Shown here: positions 1 to 9,709 of the stretch, piece by piece
Numbering within the stretch: the stretch's first letter is position 1
How the letters are laid out: the number at the start of each line of letters is the position of its first letter
Assembly (NCBI GenBank): GCA_002917075.1
Contig: NTMA01000130.1
Location: forward strand, 35,148-99,147
Length of the DNA stretch: 64,000 nt
DNA from: Hawksworthiomyces lignivorus
Lineage: Eukaryota; Ascomycota; Sordariomycetes; Ophiostomatales; Ophiostomataceae
Reading direction: 5' to 3'
The notes under the pieces: generated by a model
Told to the model about the DNA's origin: nothing
Database searches by the model: none
The model's input: the letters and a program-made list of their open reading frames with translations, nothing else
Translations under genes and position numbers: made by a program

Positions 1-2765
1 GCCTGTGTAGTCTTCGTGGAACAAGCTGCATGCTGCCTCGTGCAGCTTCGCTTCTTTTTGCTGTGCTTCGTCCAGATCGCGGACGACAAACGTAGCCAGG
101 CTGGACAGCTGGTGCAGATACTGGTCCTGGCCGTCGAGCGCGAAAGAAGAAGGCGAAGAAGAAGAAGAGAGATCAAAGTCGGCGCTCAGGTCGAGCTGCG
201 CGCCGCCTTCTGCGGTGGCGGTTGCGCGGAGGTAGAGCCGCCGCACAACAGAAGCCGCCTCGTTGAGGTAAGCCTGGAAGGCGAGCAGAAGAGACGCCTG
301 CTTTTTGGCGTCTGCCTCTCCGTCCTCTTTCGTCTGCTGCTGCGGCTGCTTTTTGGTCTTGTCTGCGGACGACGGCACGACGCCGCTCTGCGCAAATGCC
401 TCTCGCAAGTTGAGGACGGCGCCGTAGATGCCGGCGAGGACGGCGTTTGATACTTGGAAGTCTGCCTTGGCATCTAGCAGCCGCTCCAGCGTCGCGTAGA
501 GCGCCTGGGTCAAGGTCAAAAAGTGGATGAGTGGCGTGCTGCCCTGCTCCTCTGGGATGGAGATGGATCCGCAGCCGATGTAGGCGACGCGCGACAGAGC
601 ATCTTTCAGAGCTGCGAGCGCCTCTGGTGAGAGGGCCGGCAAGGACGCGAGATCGGCCGGCGTTCCCGCAATGGACAGCACAGTCTTCTCGACGAGGAAG
701 GCAAAGCCCTCGGGGTACACGGATGTGGCCGTTTTCAGGGCGAGCATAGCTTCGTGGGCCAGCGGCTGGAAATCGTCTCGCAGGAAGGCAGCAGCTGCCG
801 CCTGATCGGGAGAGGAGGCATAGAGAATGCGAGGAGCGAGGGTCTCAAAGATCTTGGTGCACTGCTCGGGCCCGTAGAGTAGAGGCCGTACCGGAACGCC
901 AGAAGCAGAAGACGAAGCAGGCCCCCGCTGGACAGCGAGCGCGGCCAGGCCCTTGATCACCTCGGCGAGAATGATGGGGTCCTGGTCCTGCGCCGCCGAC
1001 ACAGCCGCCGAATCCCGGAGCGTATTGTCCCACAAGCGCAGATATACGCTGTCCAGCAAACCAAGAATCGTTGCGTCGTGGCTGTGGAACGCGGTAACGA
1101 CGGATTCAGAAGCGCTTGCTCTTGTTTTCTGGTCTTCCTCTTCCACCAGAGCGTTGCGGGTCTGCAACAGATTGTTGAGGGCTCCGACCAGGTCGCGTGT
1201 GTGGTTTGTCGTCTGGTTTGGCAGCTGCAGGTCCTTCTTCACCGCTGCGACGATGGGATCCACGGTCAGGTCAAAGGCGCCGTAGCCGCCGCGTGCGGTG
1301 ACGTTGAGCAGCTGGCCGGCGGGCGTGGTGAAGGTCGAGTTGGCCAGGTCGCTGATGCAGTCGGCCAAGACGAGCCCGACAAAGTCCTTGAGAGCTGCGG
1401 CGGCCTCCGGCGCGTCCTGCTGCATGTCGTTGAGCCGCGTCGAGATTGCCTGGATGACCCGGAGCGTCCACTCGATGGACTCGGGCACCTCTCCGTGGCG
1501 GACCTCGAACTTGAGCGAGTTCCAGATGCGGCTGGTATAGGGAACCACGGTCTGCAGGGGGAGCGGAAACGCCTCCACGCAGGCGTGTATTGTCCTCAGG
1601 ACGTCGACCTGGAGGAGAGTGTCAGCAGAGAGCCCGCAACAGAGGAGAGGGAAAACAAAAAGAAAAGTCCTACCTTGACGGACACGGTGAGGGCGTCGCC
1701 CTGGTCTAGCTTCTGCAGCAGAAAGTCGAAGACGGAGGCGGCGGCCAGCGAGCTGGCCAGGAAGCAGCCGCGCAGGGCCGTCTTGAGGTCGTCGACGGTG
1801 GTGCCGGCGGGGGTGGCGGACGACCGCATGGAGATGGGGAAGTAGTCGGAGGCGGCCTTGAAGACGTCCTCGGCGGCGGCGGGGGCGAGCGGCGCGTAGC
1901 GCTCGAGGACGCGGCGCAGGATGGCGAACCAGCGCAGCAGGTTGTCCGGGTCGCGCTCGTGGCGGCACAGCTGCAGCAGATCAGCAAGAAAGGGGGCCGA
2001 CGGGCCGCCGGTCTCCTGCAGGCTGGCCAGGACGGCGTCGTCGCGCACCAGCAGCGCCACCAGGTCGTAGATGGCCCGGCGTGTGGCCGCCGCCTGCAGG
2101 CGGAAGTCGTCGCCGAGCTTGGTTATGTGGGCCAGCACGGCGGCCGCCATAGCCGGGCGGAAGTGCGTCATGGCGCAGAGGCAGCGCAGCGCCGTAGCCG
2201 CGGCGAGGATGCCCGCCTTGTGGTCGATGGCGAACATGGCGCCGAAGAAGGCGATGAGGTGCTCGACTAGAGAACGAGCAATGCAAGCGTAAGCAGATTA
2301 CCTGGACATGGGGTTAAGCACCAGACTGGGGCGCAGAGAGAGAGAGAAACGCACCCTGCTCGACCCGCAAGACGTCTGGGTCCAAGACTTCCAAAGTCGT
2401 CGCCAGAAAGCCTAGAGCTGCAGCCAGTCAGCAATGATCCATGCTGCACATTCCCAAGTACGAGATCTACCCCGGCTCTCACCTTTGGCCCGCACAATCA
2501 CATCGCTGTCTGCATCGTCACCGCTGTTGTTCGGCATCCACTGGTTGATGGACTGCGCCCAGCTGAGGACGGCCGCGCTCTTCCGTGGAGCACTCCGAAT
2601 CGCTTTTGTCCAGTCAGCCAAAAAAGAATCCAATCGAAAAACAGCACGCTCCATCTACCGATACAAAAGCTTCATACCGTCTGCTGCCTTGCCGGCTAGC
2701 TGCCGCTGCTCATCCTCGTCGTCGGCCAGCACATAGCTGGTGGCCAGCGAGGTGAAGTCGGCCAT
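1..2765 (-). CDS. MMS19: MMS19/MET18 cytosolic Fe-S assembly and DNA repair protein (C-terminus off the left edge)
   Basis: HEAT-repeat scaffold of the cytosolic iron-sulfur targeting complex, which delivers Fe-S clusters to DNA polymerases and helicases such as XPD (family knowledge). Exons on the minus strand: 2765-2678, 2602-2483, 2411-2355, 2266-1674, then 1608 to beyond position 1. Joined exons give a continuous frame starting MADFTSLATSYVLADDEDEQ. Diagnostic MMS19 stretches include VLDPDVLRVEQVEHLIAFFG, AIDHKAGI, FLADLLQLCRHERDP and ISMRSSATPAGTTVDDLK. Intron ends are GT..AG and the phases match across all four junctions. The remaining sequence, rich in helices and with an acidic/Gln patch near 310-350, fits the HEAT region. 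The gene runs divergently from MTD1. The frame stays open to the left edge, so the C-terminus is missing. Identity is confident; the exact boundaries of the small first exons are inferred. Confidence 0.9.
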
Positions 2766-3060
2766 GAGGACCGCCGGCAGAAAGACTTCAATAAATTATG
2801 TATATATACGATTACGGCAGCGTATTATATATGAGTGATGCGTCTTTTTTGCCGATGCTCTAATGTGCCTGCTTTTGCCCCGGGCCGAGAAGCTGTCGTC
2901 TTGCAGCTCAAAGCCTTATATATAAGATTTGTGGTTTTCCGAATGGATTTGTGATGACGAGATTTTGCATATCGACGATTATCGCAGGTCCTGGTCGAAG
3001 TAGCATTTGTAAGACGGCAGGTGGCAAGAGTACCTAGAACAGGGCGATAAGCGATAAGAG

Positions 3061-3100
3061 CAGTGGAGAGCAGTGGAGAGCAGTAGAGAGCAGTGGGGGA
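3061..3100. repeat. 10-bp tandem repeat, four copies
   Basis: Consecutive units cagtggagag, cagtggagag, cagtagagag and cagtggggga. The last two units have diverged. It lies in the MMS19 5' flank. Confidence 0.8.
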
Positions 3101-3601
3101 GGGGCTGCCGTCGAGAACAAAAAGAGAAACTCTTCAATGAACCATCAATGACCATCAATGACCAAAACAGGCTGCTGCTCAGTAAGTAATAGAAATAATA
3201 AGTCCAATAGCGTCCAGCAATAGCCAATACTGACCAGTAGCAGACCTGTTAATAACTAATTCAATGACCTAGAATGCCCCAGAATGGCTGCAAGGGCGGG
3301 ACTGACAGCAGTCAGCTCCGTAGTCGGGGCGAATTGGCTGCTTGGCTGTTAGCCGGCAGTTGTACAATTTTCTGAGCTAAATTTTTCCCGCTCCATTTAA
3401 TTTTTTTTTTTTTTTTTTTTTTTTTCCTTTGGCTCTTAGGATTTCGATTTGACGTCCTTTTCTTGTCCCGTTGCTGTAGAAGAAGAAGAAGAAGAAGAGA
3501 GAAAGAGTAGAAATAGAGTCATATAATGCGTTCGCTACGCTTAAAGCAATCCTTCCTTCTTCTTCTGCCGTCGACGTCGTTGCCAAGACTGCCCTCTTGA
3601 G

Positions 3602-3602
<1 letters not shown>

Positions 3603-3632
<30 letters not shown>
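3603..3632. repeat. (GTCT)n microsatellite
   Basis: About seven and a half copies of the tetranucleotide GTCT, about 250 bp upstream of the MTD1 start codon. Confidence 0.9.
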
Positions 3633-3883
3633 TTTCTTTTCTTCTTTTTAGTTTCGTAATAGCCGGGCGCATTCAATTTTTTATTTTCCATGTGAGTCTT
3701 CTGCTCTCTCCACGTCAGGTCCATGCTCTTTCTGTAACACTCTCATCGCCTCATATGAGCTCTCGTTTGGTCAATTGAACCGACTTGGGCCAGCTTGGGT
3801 CAATCTGGGCTGGTAGGCTTTGTTCTCTCTGGCTCGTGACTGACGTTCGTCTTCTTGTCAGCTTTCCTCGACGCCCCTTCACA

Positions 3884-5044
3884 ATGGCCGACGTTCCCAA
3901 GACTTGCAAGGTCATTCTGGCCGACACCATTGCCAAGAACCTCCTGGCCGAGGTCAAGCAGTCCCTCGAGTCCCTGAAGCAGGAGCAGGGCATCGACCGC
4001 CAGCTGTGTCTGGCCGCCTTCCTGGCCAACGACGACCCGGCCGCCGTGAAATACGCCGAGTGGTCGCAGAAGACCTGCCAGGAGAAGTGAGCCGACCCGT
4101 GCGGCGTTGCCTAGAACTAATCAAGTGCTGACCTCCTCGTCTTTTCTCTTCTCGCAGTGGTTTCGGCTTCCAGCTCCACCGCGTCGACAAGGATGCCCTC
4201 GAGGAGGCGATCATGAGCGCCAACGCGGACGCGGCCGTGGACGGCATCATCGTGTACTACCCGGTGTTCCCCGGCAACCCGACGCACGACCGCTACATCC
4301 AGGAGACCGTGTCGCTGGACAAGGACGTCGAGGGCCTGTGCCACCGCCACCTGCACAACATGTACCACAACATCCGCTTCCTGGACCAGCCGGCCAACAA
4401 ACTCAAGTCGATCCTGCCGTGCACCCCGCTGGCCGTCGTCAAGATCCTCGAGTACCTGCAGGTGTACAACACGGTCATCCCATACGGCAACCGCCTCTAC
4501 GGCAAGACGGTCACCGTCATCAACCGCTCCGAGGTCAACGGCCGCCCCCTGGCCGCCCTGCTGGCCAACGACGGCGCCACCGTCTACTCGGTCGACCTGA
4601 CCGGCACCCAGGTCTTCACCCGCGGCCAGGGCATCCGCCAGCCGCGCCACCAGGTTCACGACAAGGACGCCAGCTTCGGCCTCGCGCAGTGCCTGCCCCT
4701 CTCCGACGTCGTCATCGGCGGCGTCCCCGCCGAGTCCTTCAAGGTCCCCACCGACCTGCTGCGCGAGGGCGCCGTCTGCATCAACTTCTCCTCCTTCCGC
4801 AACTTTGACGGGCCCGCCGTCAAGGAGAAGGCCGCCATCTACGTGCCCTCCGTCGGCAAGGTCACCATCGCCGTGCTGCTGCGCAACCTCGTGGTACGTA
4901 TAGAGTTTTTTTTTGAGTTTTTTTTTTTAAAAAAAAAAAAAAAAAGAAAAGAAAAAGAAAGAAAGAAAAGAGTAAAATCGACGTACTAACAAGTGAAAAT
5001 AGCGTCTGACGGTCAACCGTCACGCCATCAGCAAAAAGGAGTAA
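3884..5044 (+). CDS. MTD1: NAD+-dependent 5,10-methylenetetrahydrofolate dehydrogenase
   Basis: Oxidises 5,10-methylene-THF to 5,10-methenyl-THF with NAD+ in cytosolic one-carbon metabolism (family knowledge from yeast Mtd1). Exons 3884-4086, 4158-4893 and 5003-5044 give 326 aa, close to the 320 aa of the yeast enzyme. Recognisable features are the N-terminal THF-binding domain (CLAAFLANDDPAAVKYAEWS, DGIIVYYPVFPG), the conserved DQPANKLKSILPCTPLAVVK segment, and the Rossmann part with GKTVTVINRSEVNGRPLAAL. There is no mitochondrial presequence. The last intron has a gtactaac branch site and carries long T and A runs. The 14-residue last exon begins RLTVNRHA. The start ATG has a good context (acaATGG). 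Intron 1 splits an Asn codon (AA|T). Confidence 0.93.
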
Positions 5045-5716
5045 CGCATAGGATTACAGATGAGGATTAAAAAAAAAGGATGATTTGGTTAAATGCATAT
5101 AGAGATATACAGTTCAAGCTTGGGAAAAGGAAAACAGAGGATTAAAAAAAAAACGAATATCATGCAAGCCACAGCTTCCATAGGCTTGCCGGAAGAGGTA
5201 GAGGAAAAGTCGAGACAAGGAGGGCGTTTTATTTTGTCTGCTTAAGCACCATTTTTGGTAAATTTTATACTATAAATATATATATACCACCGTCCCAGAC
5301 GCATTTTGATATCTGTTTGACTGTCATTTCCTAGGAGAATTGTGGTCACAAGGTGCGAAATTCAGAAAGTAGAGAGAGATGGCATTTGCTTTTGCTATAT
5401 ACTTATGAAAATATTGTTACACTGCTTTTAAGTTTTGTCGTCGACGTACATGGACATTCCCTACATGAAACCTGCCGCCGATTTGTCTATATCCAAAGCG
5501 TTCCCCTTCCCTCCTAGCCGACATGCATCCCTAGTCATGCTCATGAACTGGAAAGGACATATACTTTCGTCACCCGTGCCATTCAATACCAAATTGAGCG
5601 GCATTTTCTTGCTGCTGCTGAGTCGATCACACCACGTACTCGATCCCGCCCTTCGGGCTCCTCTTTTTCTTTCGTACACTACCTCCCTCCGCCTAGCCTG
5701 TTTGCTGCAGCGCCCT
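5045..5716. other. Convergent 3' intergenic region, MTD1 and RRM gene
   Basis: AT-rich 3' flank between two convergent genes, with several A8-A10 runs and a TATA-like string near 5270-5288. No conserved ORF is seen. It probably holds both polyadenylation regions. Confidence 0.5.
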
Positions 5717-6732
5717 CTACTCGGAAGACGATCTCGGTGCCTCGCCCTCCCTGTTGGAGGCGGCGCGGCGGCCGCCGGGGGTGGCGTAGTCGACGCGCAG
5801 CTGGCGGGTGCCGACGGTGTGGCCGGCGAGGCGCTCGAGGGCGTTGGTGGCGTTTTCGATGGTGTCAAAGTCGGCGTGGGCGTAGCCGCGGGGCCAGCCG
5901 GTGGAGCGGTCGACGGCGACGCGGACGGCGCGCACGCCGGGCAGGTCGCGGAAGGTGTCGTTGAGGTCGGCGTCGGTGGTCTCGTAGGGCAGGTTGCCAA
6001 TGTAGAGCGACGTGGTGGGCTCCGAGGGCGAGTTGACGTCGGCGCCGCTGGGGCGACCCGCGGCCCCGGCGCCGGTGCGGCGCGTGCGCGGCAGCACCAG
6101 CATGCGGCGGCCGTGCCAGAACATGCCGTTGGCCTCGGCCAGCGCGCGCTTCATGGCGTCCTCCTCGGCGAACCACACAAAGCCGTAGCCCCGGCTCAGC
6201 CCGCGCGCGTCCCGCGACACCGCCGCGCTCTTCACCTCGCCGTAGTGCCCAAACGCCTCCGTCAGGTGCGCCTCCGTCGCGTCAAACACAATGTTGCGCA
6301 CAAACACCCCGTACGGCGTCTCGTCGCTCGCGCCCGCCGCCGCGGGCCCCGCGCCGGCCTCTGCTGCTGGTTCTGGCGCTGCTTCTGCTGCTGCTGCTGG
6401 CTCTGCTGTTTCTGATGCTGCGGCACCAGCAGGCTTCTGCTCTTCTGCGGCCCGGGCGGTCTGCGAGAAGCACCGGGCGGCCGCGGCGAACCGGGCCACG
6501 GGTGCTGGCCGGCACGCGGCCTGGCGAGCGATGGAGCCGGCGAGCGGCGCTGTGGCAGGGCTGGCGGCGGCCGAGGCGCACCGCGATGCCGAGGCGGCCG
6601 ACCGCAGGATGGCACGGCGGACAGAGTGCCTATCAAATAAGGAAAAAAAATAGTATCAGCATTGAAGCTCGAGTTCGATAAGAGATTGTGCAGCAGACGG
6701 GATCGGACGGCTGGCATAGAAGACACTTACAT
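5717..6732 (-). CDS. Mitochondrial RNA-binding protein with two RRM domains; start codon split by an intron
   Basis: Two RNA-recognition motifs preceded by an Ala/Arg/Ser-rich presequence that looks mitochondrial. Proposed exons are 6732-6731 (only the bases AT) and 6629-5717, giving 304 aa. RRM1 is at about residues 107-185 (RNP2 VFVRNI, RNP1 RGYGFVWF). RRM2 is at about 207-285 (RNP2 LYIGNL, RNP1-like RGYAHADF). The N-terminus begins MHSVRRAILRSAAS and contains RCFSQTARA, a plausible cleavage region. The only ATG usable upstream of RRM1 in this frame is made by joining AT (followed by gtaagt) to G after the acceptor ttgatag; the next in-frame Met is inside RRM1. It is probably a nuclear-encoded RNA-binding factor of mitochondria. 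Target RNAs are unknown. Two RRMs is confident; the first exon is inferred. Confidence 0.82.
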
Positions 6733-9709
6733 TGCGAATTGGAGAGTCGAGGAAGGGAGGAAAAGGAGAGAAGAAGAGAAATGTAAGAACAAAAAGAAGG
6801 TGGGATAAATTTGCAACTATCCCACGACAAGAGAACAAGGATAGGGGTACAAGGAAGAGAGGTAGACGGGCGTGATAATGGAGATCGCGTGGTTGGAGGT
6901 GAATATTGAAAATCGGATCGGCATAGAAAAAATTCAATCAATTGATTGCCATTAACCATTCGAACCTCATTCGATAAGGAAAGCTCCAAATGCAGCTAAC
7001 CCGGTTTTGGACTGGGCTTAGAGGCATAGTTATGTAATCCTTTCCCTTATACCGTTTTACTGTGCGCTTCCTCGCTATTAGCGCTGTAGCAGCCGCGAGA
7101 GCCTTGTAGCTCGAAATGAAACTCCACTGTGGGAAGGTTCACTGAGTACTTGGTGAGTGGTTCACTGGGTCATTCTTGGGGAGGCTCACAAGAAGAGATC
7201 TTCAACCAGCATCAAAAGAAAACGTCCTAGCTCCGGCTGCAGCATGCATATGTGAAGTAGATGGCGCGAACAAGAACAGAGCTGCACGATACGAATTGCT
7301 ATAGCTTCCAGACAGACATTGGGCTGCATCTACGCATTGCGCAACCCATATGGCGGCCACGCCTTCTTCGTGTTTTCCTGTTGCTCTTTGGAATCTTTCA
7401 TTTCAAAGCAACGGTCCGTCCACCAATCCTTGCAGAAGCCTCAAAACAGGTTATGACACAACCATGTTCTAAGTCCCCCCTCCAAGAAATGAAGGATGAC
7501 AGTCACGAAAGAGATGGGAAAAAAAGATTGCTTCGTCATTCGTCCCAACGTCTGACATGTGGGCAATCTCGTCCCAAGAAAGAAGCGTTTGAGAGCAAGC
7601 AGAGATAACACGAAACAAAAAGGAAAGATATTACCGGATACACGTATGACGCATGCGAAGCTCACCTATCGCAACCCGTTTCGGATTCTTTTTCGTCCTG
7701 GCTCTGAAGGTGTGTTCATGAGTGTGAGTGTGAGTCTGCGTGGGAGTGCGAGTGTGTGTGCAAAGTCTGCGTGCGAGTGTGCGTGCGTGCGAGTGGAAGT
7801 GTGTGTGTGTGCAGCTGTCACAATCTCGGGTCCTTCACTCGACATGCTCACTGCTGCTCCCTGCACCGTCTAGTTTGGTTCCTTGCCCAACAGCTTCTTC
7901 ATATTGCCCTCTTTTTGTCCCGACGGAGCGGTTAATTCCTGCAGATAGGCGAAAGAAAACCAGACGGCCGCATTTTGAGTGGGCGCTTCGACCCGCCCAG
8001 TGTCTCTCTTCTTCATTCGTCGTTCCTATAATAAAACACAGTACCGCATCTCCAAATTTCTTATTCTTCCTCCGTGTCTGCTGGTTGTTGGTTCTTACAT
8101 ACATGCCTCCTCGCCTTCACGCTTCAGTTATTCCCGTCTAGCTTCTCGCTTCTGGCGGCCCTCTCTCCAATCACACCTCGTGCCGACGGGTAAGCCCAGT
8201 GGCCTTCGGCTTTTGCTTTCATTTGACCGCAGCTCTCCCATAAGCCCGCACCACAGGTGTAAACACCCTTTTCCTCTTCTGTCCACTCTGCACCAAAGAA
8301 AAAACATGCATGGTGCTGCCAACCATCAAAATGAGGAATAGAGCTATCGTGCCCCAATCCGTATAGCCATAAAGGTTGTCCATTCGCTTTCTCTTGGGAT
8401 TTTTTTTCTATCTTTTTCTCTTTGTTTGGCATCCGACTCTGTCACGCTCATCCCCACGTATGCTTTCTCCTCGTGGTCATGTGGAGCTTGTCTCAGTCGA
8501 GACAATAGAAGTTTTTCTAGTTTCTGTTGTCTCTTCTCTACCCTTTCCCATCCGCTCTATGACGTTTCCATGCATGTTTCCAGTCACCGTGTCGGCACGA
8601 GCCACAACAGGATGAACAGGGCGCCAGTCACCCATGACGAAATATGTCGTTGATGGGCTTGGGCTGATCCTCGTATGGCCTGTGTCTCGCAAACAAAGAC
8701 ACCAAGGGGGAGGGTGGGCGGCGGCGTCTAGTGGCTGACTACTGTCATCTGGGTCCTTTGTCATGCTCTCTTCTCTCTTGTTAGCTTGCTAGATTGTGTT
8801 TTTTCCTTTTTCTTCGTGCTCCTTCGACCCATCCCATGCGCTACCCTCGTGTGTGGCCAGGTCGGGCAACATTTTGCTTGCCTACAGCTTGGCTGCTGCT
8901 GGCACGCTGCTGGCACCCTGTTTGTTGGTGCCTCTCTTTTCCTCTTCAGGAGACCACAATGCATTGCCCCCAATGTTTCACTGGCACACACTCTCTTCGG
9001 CAGACAGCAGAACACGCTGTCGGAGACCATGAGGTATGGCTGTGACCCTGCGTAACGGTAAACATGCACACGCATACAAAATGTATAGCCATCCGGCACC
9101 GTTGCGTATGCAGGACAGAGTTGCTGGCGGCGGTCTATGCTAAAGCGAGGGAGCATCTAAGCCAAAGAAAAGTAAAAAGACTGGCCGGGAGAAGAGCAAT
9201 TGGAACCAACAGGTGCATCGTGTTTCCGCCCGCGTTTGTTGGTCGGGATAAAATAACGTCCAAGATACTTAGCTACATGCCTCCTTAGCTGCGGCCCTCC
9301 GGCATCTCTCCCTTGCTACGTACCTTTCTCTGTCGTTTTCTTTCTTTCGTTCCTAGTTGCCTTTTCGGCCTTTCCGCTCCATCTTCTTTGTGCGTTTGTG
9401 TCACTGACCCTACCTCTAAATATGTGCTCCCCTTTTTATATAAGTCCAAAGAATTCCTTCCCCTGCGGGCTCTCGCTGTTCCTAGTATGCGAGAGAAGGG
9501 CCTCTCCAAATCAATAGATATTAATCAAGATTATTGCCCCTTGAAGACTTCCTGTGCAGCAAGAGACTGTCTTGTCAAAAGACCTTGCCATATTTCTTTG
9601 TCTTTAGCGTTGTCGATCGCTCCAGTCTCTTCAACTTGTTCACAGCACCATAGCCACTTACACATCTTTTTTACCGTCTCTCGTCCTGCGCGAGTCGTCT
9701 GTGCCCAGC
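6733..9709. other. 3-kb intergenic region, RRM gene to 2EXR gene
   Basis: No gene recognised. Short ORFs on both strands look random in composition. It holds a degenerate GTGNGA/GT-rich tract at about 7710-7813 and T/C-rich stretches at 8010-8160 and 9300-9480 that probably belong to the 5' leader of the downstream gene. Confidence 0.45.
7710..7813. repeat. Degenerate GT/GAGTGT-rich simple repeat
   Basis: About 100 bp of imperfect gtgtgagtgtgagt-like repeats ending in (gt)n. It lies in non-coding DNA upstream of the 2EXR gene. Confidence 0.75.

Larger units (their letters stand above)
2766..3883. promoter_or_regulatory. Divergent intergenic region between MMS19 and MTD1, with simple repeats
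   Basis: No gene is seen. It should hold the promoters of both divergent genes. It contains a 10-bp tandem repeat (cagtggagag, four copies, 3061-3100), three copies of accatcaatg-like units (3140-3163), a T25 tract (3401-3425), a GAA microsatellite (about 3478-3499) and a GTCT tetranucleotide run (3603-3632). No clear TATA box was identified. Confidence 0.5.
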
